From NCBI GenBank assembly GCA_966211455.1, contig CBIHNI010000014.1:62001-126000 (forward strand): a DNA stretch of 64,000 nt. The letters run 5' to 3'. Shown piece by piece: positions 24,430-32,989 of the stretch. The translations under genes and the position numbers were made by a program. Numbering within the stretch: position 1 is the first letter of the stretch; every line of letters begins with the position of its first letter. The notes below the pieces were generated by a model, which saw nothing but the letters and a program-made list of their open reading frames with translations, was not told the DNA's origin and did no database searches. Origin of the DNA: 21-14-0-10-47-8 sp966211455 (GTDB lineage Bacteria; Bdellovibrionota; Bdellovibrionia; Bdellovibrionales; Bdellovibrionaceae).

Positions 24430-24475
24430 TTGGCAGTGCGCAAGCCAGGCGACAATCCGCTTGGCTTTACAGACC

Positions 24476-24496
24476 GGGGATTTTAAAATGATCCCC
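24476..24496 (+). promoter_or_regulatory. Hairpin abutting the xth start codon
   Basis: GGGGAT (24476-24481) and ATCCCC (24491-24496) form a 6-bp stem whose right arm ends one base before the ATG. No Shine-Dalgarno is seen, so this may sit on the ribosome landing site. A second weak inverted repeat (AAGCCA and TGGCTT, about 24442-24467) precedes it. Confidence 0.4.
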
Positions 24497-24497
24497 T

Positions 24498-25262
24498 ATG
24501 AAATTAGTCAGCTGGAATGTGAACGGCATCCGCGCCTGCGGTAAGGGCGGATTCCTGAAATGGTTTGAAAAAGAAAACGCCGACATCGTCTGCGTGCAAG
24601 AAATCAAAGCTCGTCCCGAGCAATTGGAAGCGGAATTCCAAAATCCTTTGAAATACCACGCGATCTGGAACCCGGCCGAAAAACCTGGTTACAGTGGCAC
24701 GGCCGTCTTCAGTAAAAAAGAGCCGATCGACGTGCAGCTGGGGCTCGGAGATCCTAATTTCGATAACGAAGGCCGGGTGATGATCGTGAAATATCCAAAG
24801 TTCACGCTGATCAACTCGTACTTTCCAAACAGTCAGCGTGATCACGCCAGACTTCCGTACAAGCTGGCCTTCTGCGAGAAATTTTTAAAAACGGCGCAGT
24901 CCCTTCGTAAAAAAGGCGAAAACGTGATCATGTGTGCGGATTGGAATATCGCCCACACCGAAATCGATTTGAAAAATCCAAAATCCAATCAGAAAAACGC
25001 GGGCTTCTTGCCGGAAGAGCGGGCGTGGATGAGCCAATTTATCGCCAAAGGCTACGTCGATGCCTTCCGCCAATTTCAGCCCGAGGGCGGGCATTATACC
25101 TGGTGGAGCTATCGTCCCGGAGTGAGAGAGAAAAATGTAGGTTGGCGCTTGGACTATTTCATGGCGAATGAAGAGTTTAAAGATCGTCTGAAAGATTCAT
25201 ATCACCGCAACGAGGTCTACGGATCTGATCACTGTCCGGTGGTAGTCGAGCTCAAAAAATAA
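24498..25262 (+). CDS. xth: Exodeoxyribonuclease III (AP endonuclease)
   Basis: 254 residues, normal for ExoIII. Mg2+-dependent 3'-5' exonuclease and apurinic-site endonuclease of the EEP fold. Catalytic motifs: SWNVNGIRA, VQEIKA (Glu), NSYFPNS, the Asp/Asn of MCADWNIAH, WRLDYF and the final GSDHCPVVVEL. It repairs abasic sites and 3'-blocked ends. Translation starts next to a hairpin (24476-24496) and no clear ribosome site is visible, so expression may be low or conditional. Confidence 0.96.
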   Translation: MKLVSWNVNGIRACGKGGFLKWFEKENADIVCVQEIKARPEQLEAEFQNPLKYHAIWNPAEKPGYSGTAVFSKKEPIDVQLGLGDPNFDNEGRVMIVKYPKFTLINSYFPNSQRDHARLPYKLAFCEKFLKTAQSLRKKGENVIMCADWNIAHTEIDLKNPKSNQKNAGFLPEERAWMSQFIAKGYVDAFRQFQPEGGHYTWWSYRPGVREKNVGWRLDYFMANEEFKDRLKDSYHRNEVYGSDHCPVVVELKK

Positions 25263-25301
25263 GAGTGGAAGGGGCCTTCGGTGGTCCCAGCGTCTAAGAT
25301 T

Positions 25302-25330
25302 TTGACAGCGATTTTTTATCATACTCAATA
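25302..25330 (+). promoter_or_regulatory. Possible sigma-70-type promoter
   Basis: TTGACA (25302-25307) is followed after 17 bases by TCAATA (25325-25330), a weak -10. It lies 59 bases upstream of the start of the exported-protein gene at 25389. Confidence 0.35.
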
Positions 25331-25388
25331 GATTGCCTCTGACCGTGGCCAAAGCTTTGCAAATTTGGATTCACTTTGGAGGTATCAA

Positions 25389-25925
25389 ATGTTGAAGTTA
25401 GCCGCGACCTTGACGATGATGACTTTGTCTTCCGTCTCTTTTGCTGCGAACCAGGTCTATACTGGAACTTGCAAGCAGGTGATGGTTCATCAATTCAGCC
25501 GCACCATTGATGCCCGGTTTGAAATCAGCCGCCGAGATAAGCACCTGATGATGGCCACTTTCACCAAAGGTCAGCCTGGTGCCGCCGATGCCGAAGTGCA
25601 GACTTTGAATATGACAGGTATGAAATCTTTTGGCGCGGTGGATGACTATCAATCCGCCATTCGTTTCCGCACGGCCGACGGATCTCAGGATATGAAAATC
25701 GTCGACGCAAAATTCAAAAAGGATCATCAATTGAAAATCGAATTTTCGTCTGGTCCCTTCGGCGCCATGATCACGGGCCGGTATGAATGGGGCGAGTGCC
25801 GTTTGACTTTGCAGCAAAATCCAACAGCTGAAACTGAGCAGCAGCTTGAAAATCCAGATGGTCCGGCGCGCGTGAGTACGCCACCGGCGGCGATCCCGGC
25901 CGGTAGCGAAGTTGGCGGCGGCTAA
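25389..25925 (+). CDS. Exported hypothetical protein
   Basis: 178 residues. Signal peptide 1-20 (MLKLAATLTMMT, SFA-A), and a mature part with two cysteines (GTCKQV and GECRLTL) and a Pro/Ala-rich tail. GGAGG lies 8 bases before the ATG, which fixes the start over the frame from 25365. No family is recognised; the spaced beta-strands suggest a small sandwich domain. It stands between xth and an esterase on the opposite strand. Confidence 0.75.
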   Translation: MLKLAATLTMMTLSSVSFAANQVYTGTCKQVMVHQFSRTIDARFEISRRDKHLMMATFTKGQPGAADAEVQTLNMTGMKSFGAVDDYQSAIRFRTADGSQDMKIVDAKFKKDHQLKIEFSSGPFGAMITGRYEWGECRLTLQQNPTAETEQQLENPDGPARVSTPPAAIPAGSEVGGG

Positions 25926-25940
25926 AGGCTAAATTCCCTG

Positions 25941-26852
25941 CTAATGCGGAATTGGAAGCGGAGTCACCATCGGATCCGGGCGCTGGGCCGCCATCCGACG
26001 GCTGGAAGCAAAGCTTGCCATTCCAGCGGTGTGTAAGCTTAAGAAATCCAGCAAGTCTTCGTTCAGCATTTCCTTGTGCGTGATGTTCAAGCCGTGAGCC
26101 GCGCCGTCATAGACTTTGTAAGTCGCTTGCGGAATCAGTTTTGCGGCTTGCGCTGCCGTTGCATCGATCGGCACTGTTTTGTCAGCCGAGCCATGGATGA
26201 TCAATGTTGGAATATCGAAAGATTTCATGTCGGCAAAAAAGCTGGTGCGGCCGAAAGCATCGACGCAATCCAAAGTCGCTTTCAATGAGGCCTGCGATGC
26301 CACCATTTCGGCCCAAGCCAATGTGCGATCCGAAGTTGGCTGACTGAGCATGGAGATCCCATAAAAGTCTTTGAAGAATGAATGAAAGAACGAGAAGCGG
26401 TCTTTGCGAATGCCGTCTTTGATGTCTTCCAACTTCGCCTCAGGCACTCCGTTTGGATTTTCCATGGTTTGCATGACCATCGGCGTGATGGCAGAAATCA
26501 AAGAGACGCTGGTGATGCGCTGGCTGCCGTAGCGGCCTAGATATCTGGCGACTTCGCCTCCGCCCATTGAAAACCCGATCAGCGAAACTTTATCCAGTTC
26601 CAGATGCGTGATCAGATCATTCAGGTCGTTGGCGAATGTATCGTAATCGTAACCCTTCGCTGGCTGCTCGGATCGCCCGAAGCCGCGGCGATCGTAAGAG
26701 ATCACACGGTAGCCCGATTGCAAAAGGACGAGCGACTGCTCTTCCCACATATCGGCGCTCAGCGGCCAGCCGTGAATCAAAATCACCGGAGCGCCTTCGC
26801 CGATGTCTTTATAAAAGATCCGCGTGTTATCTTGAGTGGTGAAAAATCTCAT
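25941..26852 (-). CDS. Alpha/beta hydrolase (chloroperoxidase/esterase-like)
   Basis: 303 residues. Alpha/beta-hydrolase fold (PF00561) with HGWPL for the oxyanion hole, catalytic Ser in GFSMGGGE, Asp in SADKTVPID and His in GAAHGLN. The layout resembles the cofactor-free haloperoxidases and arylesterases. The C-terminal tail (about 270-303) is basic and Pro-rich. GGGAGGA lies 8 bases before the ATG. It is head-to-head with the alcohol dehydrogenase gene, 250 bases apart, which could indicate shared regulation in detoxification; that is inference. Confidence 0.88.
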   Translation of the reverse strand: MRFFTTQDNTRIFYKDIGEGAPVILIHGWPLSADMWEEQSLVLLQSGYRVISYDRRGFGRSEQPAKGYDYDTFANDLNDLITHLELDKVSLIGFSMGGGEVARYLGRYGSQRITSVSLISAITPMVMQTMENPNGVPEAKLEDIKDGIRKDRFSFFHSFFKDFYGISMLSQPTSDRTLAWAEMVASQASLKATLDCVDAFGRTSFFADMKSFDIPTLIIHGSADKTVPIDATAAQAAKLIPQATYKVYDGAAHGLNITHKEMLNEDLLDFLSLHTAGMASFASSRRMAAQRPDPMVTPLPIPH

Positions 26853-27102
26853 GGTTTGTTTCCTCCCGACTTTTTGGTGAAGAGCAAAAAGCAGACCCCG
26901 AAGCGGCTTTGACCATTGCGATTTCGCAGCACAGACAGTGTGAAAATGGGAGAGAACAGGGAAAAACTGCCCCAGTGCTTATCAAGCGACGACAGGAAAA
27001 GATTCGCGGTCCTGCGACGACAAATTGCGCTGTCTTGAAAGTTGCTGTTCTTTTTCCGGAAGCTCGGGTTTCATAAGCTTTCGTCTTTGAAGGAGGACAA
27101 TC

Positions 27103-28146
27103 ATGATTCAAGCGAAGGGCATTGCGGCTCATTCTGCCAAAGAACCCCTGGCTCCATTTTCATTTCAGCGTCGGGATCCCAAAGATCATGACGTCGTGAT
27201 CGATATTAAATTTTGCGGCATCTGCCATTCGGATATTCACACGGTTCGAAGCGAATGGGGGGCGGCGATGTATCCGGTGGTGCCGGGACACGAAATCGCC
27301 GGTGTCGTGCGCGCCGTCGGATCGAAAGTGAGCCAGTACAAAGTTGGCGACCATGTCGGGGTCGGCTGCTTTGTCGATTCTTGCCGTGAGTGTGCTCACT
27401 GCGAAGCGGATCTCGAGCAGTACTGCGATAAGGGTATGAGCGGCACTTACAATAGCTTCGAACAAGATGGAAAAACAAAAACCCAAGGTGGGTATTCGGA
27501 CGTGATCGTCGTCGACGAAAACTATGTTTTGAGAATTCCAAAATCTTTGCCTTTAGACAAAGCGGCGCCTTTGCTTTGCGCTGGGATTACGTTGTACTCG
27601 CCACTGATGCATTGGAAGGCGGGCCCGGGCAAGAAAGTTGCGATCATGGGCTTGGGGGGCTTGGGGCACATGGGTGTTAAAATCGCACGTGCTTTGGGCG
27701 CCGAGGTCACGGTGCTCAGCCACTCGGACAAGAAAAAAGAAGATGCACTGAAGATGGGGGCGCATCACTTTGTTTCGACCAAGGATGCATCCGTGTTCGA
27801 AAGACTTGCCGAAAATTTTGATTTGATCATCAACACGATTTCGGCCGAGATCAATATGGGTGATTACTTTGGCTTGCTGAAGGTCGATGGGTCGTTGGTG
27901 GTTGTGGGTCTGCCAGAGAAACCGTTGTCGATTCATCCGTTTCCGCTGGTCATGAAGCGCCGAAGTTATGCGGGCTCGCTGATGGGCTCGATCAAGGAAA
28001 CGCAAGAGATGCTAGATTTCTGCGGCAAGCACGAGATCATGCCCGAGATCGAAACCATTTCTCCCGAACAGGTCAATCAAGCCTACGAACGCGTGGTCAA
28101 AAGCGATGTTCGCTATCGCTTCGTGATCGATATGTCGAAGATTTAA
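27103..28146 (+). CDS. Zinc-dependent NAD(P) alcohol dehydrogenase (YahK/CAD-like)
   Basis: 347 residues. Medium-chain dehydrogenase fold. Catalytic zinc residues CGICHSDIH and GHEIAG; four structural-zinc cysteines in the CFVDSCRECAHCEADL segment and the QYC that follows; Rossmann signature GLGGLGHMGVK. Family relatives reduce aldehydes to alcohols (cinnamyl or aldehyde reductases). Strong AAGGAGG lies before the ATG. The gene is monocistronic. Confidence 0.93.
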   Translation: MIQAKGIAAHSAKEPLAPFSFQRRDPKDHDVVIDIKFCGICHSDIHTVRSEWGAAMYPVVPGHEIAGVVRAVGSKVSQYKVGDHVGVGCFVDSCRECAHCEADLEQYCDKGMSGTYNSFEQDGKTKTQGGYSDVIVVDENYVLRIPKSLPLDKAAPLLCAGITLYSPLMHWKAGPGKKVAIMGLGGLGHMGVKIARALGAEVTVLSHSDKKKEDALKMGAHHFVSTKDASVFERLAENFDLIINTISAEINMGDYFGLLKVDGSLVVVGLPEKPLSIHPFPLVMKRRSYAGSLMGSIKETQEMLDFCGKHEIMPEIETISPEQVNQAYERVVKSDVRYRFVIDMSKI

Positions 28147-28165
28147 AGTCTGGTTCGTTCAGGAG

Positions 28166-28867
28166 TTAATTCTGCTGTTTCAATCCGTCTTGCCATTTGC
28201 CATGGCCATCTTGGCAGATTTGCAGAAGTTGGCTGGGCGGATTGAAGAGCTCTTCTTTCATCGCGCCGCTGAAATCGGCACTGACGAAATTTTTTTCCGA
28301 GTCGTTCCAGCTGACGGCGAATTTGCGTGAAGAGCAGGTGATCGGACCATTGGTGGTTCCTTCTTGTTCTTCGGTGGTTTTGAAAGACAGGGTTTCGATT
28401 TTCAGTCCGCCATTTTCCGTGCGCACCACCAGGCTTCGCATATCCCAGCTTTCGCCCGCATCGCCGTCACTTTGAGCCAGCGTGTGCTGTAGATCCTCGC
28501 CCGATTTTCCTTTGAAACGAAGCTCGATGCCGCCGAGATAATCGTCGCGACAGATCATTTCGGCCGTCGTATTTCCCCATTTCAGCAAAGCGAAGGTGGT
28601 GCCGTCCGGAGTGCAGGGAACCTTTAAGAAAGCTCCGCCATCGACCGAGATCGCATCGAGCTCAATCAGAAGCTGTTGATTGAATTTCAGTTCTTGAGGC
28701 GGATTCGAGAAAGCCGAATCGAATTCGGCATTTTCAGCGGCGGCCTCGCTCCCGAACTGAGAAGGATCCTGAGCATCGGGTTCCGTCCGATTTTTCAGAA
28801 AGAAGAAAACGCCAACAACTGTGATCAGGCCGGCCCCGACAAGGGCGGCGATAATCTTTTTATTCAT
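28166..28867 (-). CDS. Membrane-anchored exported hypothetical protein
   Basis: 233 residues. An uncleaved-looking N-terminal membrane segment 4-25 (KIIAALVGAGLITVVGVFFF) is followed by an acidic linker and a periplasmic domain of about 180 residues with cysteines in VPCTPD, EMICRDD, ITCSSR and LQICQD. The final KWQDGLKQQN is unremarkable. No family is recognised; the even set of Cys suggests disulfide bonds. The start has no strong ribosome site. Confidence 0.7.
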   Translation of the reverse strand: MNKKIIAALVGAGLITVVGVFFFLKNRTEPDAQDPSQFGSEAAAENAEFDSAFSNPPQELKFNQQLLIELDAISVDGGAFLKVPCTPDGTTFALLKWGNTTAEMICRDDYLGGIELRFKGKSGEDLQHTLAQSDGDAGESWDMRSLVVRTENGGLKIETLSFKTTEEQEGTTNGPITCSSRKFAVSWNDSEKNFVSADFSGAMKEELFNPPSQLLQICQDGHGKWQDGLKQQN

Positions 28868-29256
28868 CAGAATATTGTAGAGGAATTTCCGGCCCAAGAG
28901 CAACGCCTTCCCAAAGCTGCTAGGCGGCGGAAGAGGGGGCGGGACAGGGGTAGGATTCGGAGGACGGAGGCGTGGAGGGGAGGCGGGAGTTCGGACAGGG
29001 GGTGGTGGGGAGGTGGCGAGAGGCGGGGGCGGGAGGCGGGTTGCATGCTGGAGCTAAGAAAGAATAATTGAACGAGAGGACGACTCTTGTGAGAGGTATT
29101 CGGAGTTCTGAATGTCGAATACTGAAATCGGGATACGTAGCGCTGAATACGGAGCCCTGATTCTCAAGTGACGGGAAGCAAGGTGGGCTTGCAGAAGCGT
29201 CCGCATCTAACTCGTCAAATTTGTTCAAGAAATCATGAGCTGTTGTGAGATAATTA
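28868..29256. other. Intergenic region with a 120-base G-rich tract
   Basis: 389 bases without a convincing gene. From 28921 to 29040 the + strand is dominated by G-runs (40 of 60 bases are G in 28981-29040) with short repeats of GGCGGG, GGAGG and GGGG, able to form G-quadruplexes. From about 29096 there are imperfect repeats (GTATTCG and CGAATAC as an inverted pair, CGGAG-x2-CTGA twice). This sits directly upstream of a transposase-like gene and could be part of a mobile palindromic unit. Confidence 0.6.
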
Positions 29257-29292
29257 TTGACCGTTTATGCGAATGAAATTACATTGCCCCGA

Positions 29293-29916
29293 ATGCAACA
29301 GATGTCTTTACTTTCCAAAACGGATCTTCGTCATATCAAGCGCTACACCCATGGTGGAGTGTCGCTAAAGAAACGACGTAAAGTGAAGCGGCCGCTGATC
29401 CCCGGCAAAGTGACGCATGTGACTTTTAAATCCTCAAAGGCCAAGGGAAAGCTTTCGTTTTACCGGCATAGGCAGCTCGTCGGGGCTCTTCTAAGGAAGA
29501 CGTCAAAGAAGTTTTTTATCGAGATCTTGGATTGGGTGAATATGGGAAATCATTTGCATCTCAAGGTAAGATTCAATGACCCAAAACGAATGGGACAGTT
29601 TCTGCGAAGCTTCTCAGGAAACCTCGCTCGTCAGATCACGGGAGCCAAAAAAGGAAACAAGTTCGGCAAGTTTTGGGATGGCTTAGCATTCACCCGAGTC
29701 CTGACCAGCAAACTTGAAGAGCTAGGGCTAAAAGGATACTTCGAAGGCAATCATATTCAGCGAGAGCTTGGGTATGCAGAGCGCGAGAGGTACCTGAAAT
29801 CTTTCAATCAGTTTCTGTATCGACTGAGACGGGTGCGGGCTAGATCCAAGAGATCAAGTATCAGATTCCAGGTGCCGAAATTTGAAAACAGTCCAAAAAA
29901 GGGTGCAAAAACATGA
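29293..29916 (+). CDS. Y1/HUH transposase-like protein (IS200/RAYT type)
   Basis: 207 residues from the ATG at 29293 (a TTG at 29257 and ATG at 29302 also fit). Y1_Tnp fold (PF01797) signatures: HVTFKSSKAKG, the HUH motif in MGNHLHLKV, and GKFWDG. The N-terminal HGGVSLKKRR segment is typical of relatives I recall in deltaproteobacteria. The nucleophilic Tyr expected after the HUH is not obvious in LRSFSGNLARQIT, so strand cleavage may be lost and the protein domesticated. It lies after a G-rich tract, and its stop overlaps the next start as ATGA. No terminal inverted repeats of a full IS were found. Confidence 0.75.
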   Translation: MQQMSLLSKTDLRHIKRYTHGGVSLKKRRKVKRPLIPGKVTHVTFKSSKAKGKLSFYRHRQLVGALLRKTSKKFFIEILDWVNMGNHLHLKVRFNDPKRMGQFLRSFSGNLARQITGAKKGNKFGKFWDGLAFTRVLTSKLEELGLKGYFEGNHIQRELGYAERERYLKSFNQFLYRLRRVRARSKRSSIRFQVPKFENSPKKGAKT

Positions 29917-30074
29917 AGAACGTCAGGCGTGAATCCAAAACACTTTTCTTGTGTGCGGGCTTGATTCTGTTTTTTAGCTACATCTTCACTTACTTTGCAT
30001 TTACGGATCCGGAAGTGATGAAGCGGTTTAACTATGTGATGTTTATCCCGACACCAGTTGCAAGGAAAACATGA
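29913..30074 (+). CDS. 53-residue single-pass membrane peptide
   Basis: A short frame that begins with an ATGA overlap to the transposase-like gene and ends with an ATGA overlap to the LysE gene. The product is basic at the N-terminus (MKNVRRESKT), then has a hydrophobic segment about 10-30, and ends with a basic tail. Such double overlaps are a strong sign of a translated, coupled gene. It may regulate or escort the LysE transporter; function unknown. Confidence 0.55.
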   Translation: MKNVRRESKTLFLCAGLILFFSYIFTYFAFTDPEVMKRFNYVMFIPTPVARKT

Positions 30075-30745
30075 CCCCCAGTCTTGAAGCTTATATCATC
30101 TTCTGTGTGATCCTGACACTGACACCGGGGGCGGATACGATTCTTGTGCTGAATAGCTCGTTGAAATCCGGACTGAAAGGCGCCACCATCACGACGGTCG
30201 GCATCTGCGCGGGACTTTTGGTGCATGCCTGCCTATCGGCCTTGGGATTGAGTTTGATTTTGAAACAGTCACCCCAAGCATTTTCGGTGGTGAAAATTCT
30301 GGGCGCGCTTTATCTAGGCTACTTGGGTCTTCGATCTTTGTACGAAGCACTGACGACGACCGTCCCCGTGGCGAGTCTGCCCGAGTCGATACAAGGTTCG
30401 AGTGCGGCCTCGGCATCTGCACTTGTCAAGCCCAGCGGCTGGAAAGCGGCAGCCAATTTCCGGCAGGGATTGCTATCGAATGTCCTGAATCCCAAGACCG
30501 CACTTTTCTATCTGACGGTGCTGCCACAGTTTGTAGATTCGACTGCGCACGTCCTGTTGCAATCTTTGGTGCTTGCAAGCATTCATATCGGGCTCAGCTT
30601 TGTGTATCTTTATTTGATTGCACGATTTGTACATGGCTTTCGCGACTGGCTCAGCAAAAAAACGGTTCGCCAAGCCTTGGAAGCGGCCAGCGGAATCGCG
30701 CTGCTTGTGTTTGCAGTGTTGCTGGCGCTCAGTCAGCGGTCCTAG
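30071..30745 (+). CDS. LysE/RhtB-family exporter
   Basis: 224 residues with about six membrane segments. The family signature is in LTLTPGADTILVLNSSLKSG near the N-terminus, followed by KILGALYLGYLGLRSL. LysE/RhtB proteins export amino acids or related small molecules using the proton motive force. A longer cytoplasmic loop (about 100-130, Ser/Ala-rich) is present. The start overlaps the 53-residue gene by ATGA. Substrate unknown. Confidence 0.9.
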   Translation: MTPSLEAYIIFCVILTLTPGADTILVLNSSLKSGLKGATITTVGICAGLLVHACLSALGLSLILKQSPQAFSVVKILGALYLGYLGLRSLYEALTTTVPVASLPESIQGSSAASASALVKPSGWKAAANFRQGLLSNVLNPKTALFYLTVLPQFVDSTAHVLLQSLVLASIHIGLSFVYLYLIARFVHGFRDWLSKKTVRQALEAASGIALLVFAVLLALSQRS

Positions 30746-30767
30746 ATGTCAGCCAAAGCTTTCGTGT

Positions 30768-31592
30768 TCATGACCAACCCGAATTGGCGTGGCGCCAGAA
30801 GCTGCGCGAACTTTCCGCGGTGAAGCTGAGATCTAGGCGCTGATCGAAGCGGGTGATCGCGATTTGCGGACTTTGTTTTCGGGAGGTGTCGACCTCGATC
30901 AGATTGAAGGAGTTCGGTGCCCCCGGGCGGGTCCGCCAGGACAGGCAGGTGCCCGCAACCGCAATAATCATATTGCGTTTCACTTTTGGATAGCGCTCTT
31001 TGGACAAAGTCACCGAAGGATCGTGAATATGTCCGCCCACGATCAAATCGACTTGGGCCTCTTCGAGCAAATGGATCACCCGATCGTTGTGCTTTAAAAG
31101 ATTTTTAACATCCGTTTCTTTTCGGCAGTCCATCGGATGGTGAAAAGCCGCGATATGAATGACTGCCGCCGGGCGCTTCGCCTTCAATCTTTTTTGTAGG
31201 CGGGGCAGGTCGAAGGCCCCCTGAACGTGGCGCCATTTGCTGGTCGAATTCAATCCTGTCACCACGATATCGCCATGAAAGAAATCCTTTTCAAGCTGAT
31301 CTTTGAAGAGATTTTTAAATCCCCAATACGGATTGAAAACGCGCGTGAAAACATTCAAGAGCGGAATGTCATGATTGCCAGGAACCGCGATAAACGGAAT
31401 CGGCGAAAGCTCGTCCGTGAAATCTTTGGCGGCCCGAAATTGCGAGCGACGCGCGCGCTGAGTGATATCGCCCGTGAGCAAAATCAAATCCGGCTGGATC
31501 TGTTTCAAAGTTCGAACCAATCCTTCGCGCACGCCGGGAAGAATGGTGCCGAAGTGCGGATCAGAAAGGTGTGCAATTCGAAGCAGGCTCAT
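30768..31592 (-). CDS. Metallophosphoesterase (CpdA-like)
   Basis: 274 residues. Calcineurin-like fold (PF00149) with all metal-ligand blocks: LSDPHFG, LTGDIT, PGNHD, AAFHHPMD and VGGHIHD. Related to 3',5'-cyclic AMP phosphodiesterases and other dinuclear phosphodiesterases. Its first codon overlaps the stop of the lipid kinase gene by ATGA, so the two are coupled. A lipid or nucleotide phosphodiester is a possible substrate, given its partner; this is inference. Confidence 0.9.
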   Translation of the reverse strand: MSLLRIAHLSDPHFGTILPGVREGLVRTLKQIQPDLILLTGDITQRARRSQFRAAKDFTDELSPIPFIAVPGNHDIPLLNVFTRVFNPYWGFKNLFKDQLEKDFFHGDIVVTGLNSTSKWRHVQGAFDLPRLQKRLKAKRPAAVIHIAAFHHPMDCRKETDVKNLLKHNDRVIHLLEEAQVDLIVGGHIHDPSVTLSKERYPKVKRNMIIAVAGTCLSWRTRPGAPNSFNLIEVDTSRKQSPQIAITRFDQRLDLSFTAESSRSFWRHANSGWS

Positions 31593-32557
31593 GCCGTGAC
31601 ACCACTGCCACTGATCAAGTCGACGGGCAGAGAAGTGCCAGGACCGGCGGGTGAAGGAAGAACCAGATTCAAAGCCCCGGGCAAGGCATGAACGCGAAGC
31701 GGAGAGGGAACATGAATGATTTCTCCGTCCAGGGCGACCTCGTTGATGGGCTTGCGCGTGTGAATGGTGAGCTCGTCAACACAGAAGGTATCCAGCTTTT
31801 CATCTTTTTCTAAAGTTTTAAAAATCCCCCGTAGCAGCACGCGGAAAAGCTCTAGTTTTCTTAAAGGCTTTAGCATGATCACGCCCAAGGCATCGGCATT
31901 CAAGCAGCGCACAACTTTCAAAGCTAGATCCCGCAATTGCAAGGCGTTGTTGCCGATAAAAATCATCGGTGTTTTCAAAGTGGTTTTGGTTTGCCCTTCG
32001 ACCAGATCGACCTTCAGCAGACGGTGATCGCTGAACATGCTGTAGATGGTGGAAAGGATCACCACCCAGCGATTGCGACCAAAGCGGCTGGTGCGAGATT
32101 CGCGCTCGCGAATCGATTTGGCGTACAACCCCAGACTTGCATTAATCAGAAAAACATTATTGTTCACGGCGCCCAGGCGAACCGGCCTGGCCTCGTTTGT
32201 TAATGCCAAGCGGAAAGCCTGTTCGGGGTCTTCGGGAATATGATGGGTGCGGGCAAAAAAATTAAATGTCCCGCACGGAACCACGGCAAAGCGCACGGGC
32301 TTTCCGTAGGCCGCTTGGGCCACGCCGCGAATCGTGCCATCGCCACCAGCCGCGATCACCAGGCCGCCATCATTCATGGCTTCCGAAACGGCGAGCTTGC
32401 TTTGTTTGGCGAGATCGTCCGGGGTTTCGGTTTTATGATGAATCAATTCCCAATCCAGCTCGTGGCAAATTTTTTGGGCGAGCTCTGCTAAAGTCGCGCC
32501 TTTGCCTTTTCCTGATTTCGAATTTGCGATCAGATGGGCCCTTTTCGTATCTGACAT
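31589..32557 (-). CDS. Diacylglycerol kinase-family lipid kinase
   Basis: 322 residues. DAGK catalytic fold (PF00781) with NSKSGKGKG for nucleotide binding, GGDGTIRGVA, and PCGTFNFFARTHHIP, which is slightly changed from the usual GTxNDxAR. A C-terminal beta-sandwich domain (about 160-322) ends in DGEIIHVPSPLRV. Phosphorylates diacylglycerol, ceramide or a similar lipid. The gene is first in an operon with the metallophosphoesterase, suggesting a role in lipid turnover or signalling. Confidence 0.9.
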   Translation of the reverse strand: MSDTKRAHLIANSKSGKGKGATLAELAQKICHELDWELIHHKTETPDDLAKQSKLAVSEAMNDGGLVIAAGGDGTIRGVAQAAYGKPVRFAVVPCGTFNFFARTHHIPEDPEQAFRLALTNEARPVRLGAVNNNVFLINASLGLYAKSIRERESRTSRFGRNRWVVILSTIYSMFSDHRLLKVDLVEGQTKTTLKTPMIFIGNNALQLRDLALKVVRCLNADALGVIMLKPLRKLELFRVLLRGIFKTLEKDEKLDTFCVDELTIHTRKPINEVALDGEIIHVPSPLRVHALPGALNLVLPSPAGPGTSLPVDLISGSGVTA

Positions 32558-32989
32558 TTTTTACGACCTCGTCTTCATTTGCGAGATTGCAAAGGACAGT
32601 CCATTCTTCAGAGTGAAAATTCATGCACGGAAGAGTCTTGACTGCGCAAAGCGTGGGTGAAATCGCCCCATCTCAATTTATGTTTGATCGCAAAAAACCG
32701 GGTCTCATTGTGAGAATACGGATACAAAGGTTGATGTCTCAGACCGGGACAGAATAAACTGAACTCAATCAAATACATATGTCGACAAGGCGGACATCAC
32801 CACGAGTTAGGCAATTTCTGCAGAATTGTTTGTAAATCTGGTGAGCTAGCAAAATTTTGCGACACAATCGTCCGTCGAAGTTCAGCAATTTCACAGTCTC
32901 AAAACGAACATGGGCACAGTTCGCACGGCTTCTGCCTTGCAAAACCAGTCTTGGGGATTTTGGGAGATCAAAAAAAATCGGGGGTATAA
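32558..32989. promoter_or_regulatory. 432-base intergenic region with two palindromes
   Basis: No supported gene. It contains perfect palindromes TTCTGCAGAA (32816-32825) and GCAAAATTTTGC (32849-32860), 24 bases apart, 130-170 bases before the RICIN/CBM6 gene. They could bind a dimeric regulator of that gene. A 44-codon frame at 32623-32757 has only a weak ribosome site and is not called. Confidence 0.4.

Noticed and set aside
28920..29228. A minus-strand frame of 102 codons, Pro-rich
   Set aside because: It only reads the G-rich tract in reverse; no ribosome site or domain is seen.
32623..32757. A 44-codon + strand frame upstream of the lectin gene
   Set aside because: Only a weak GAG nine bases upstream, no hydrophobic segment and no recognised motif.
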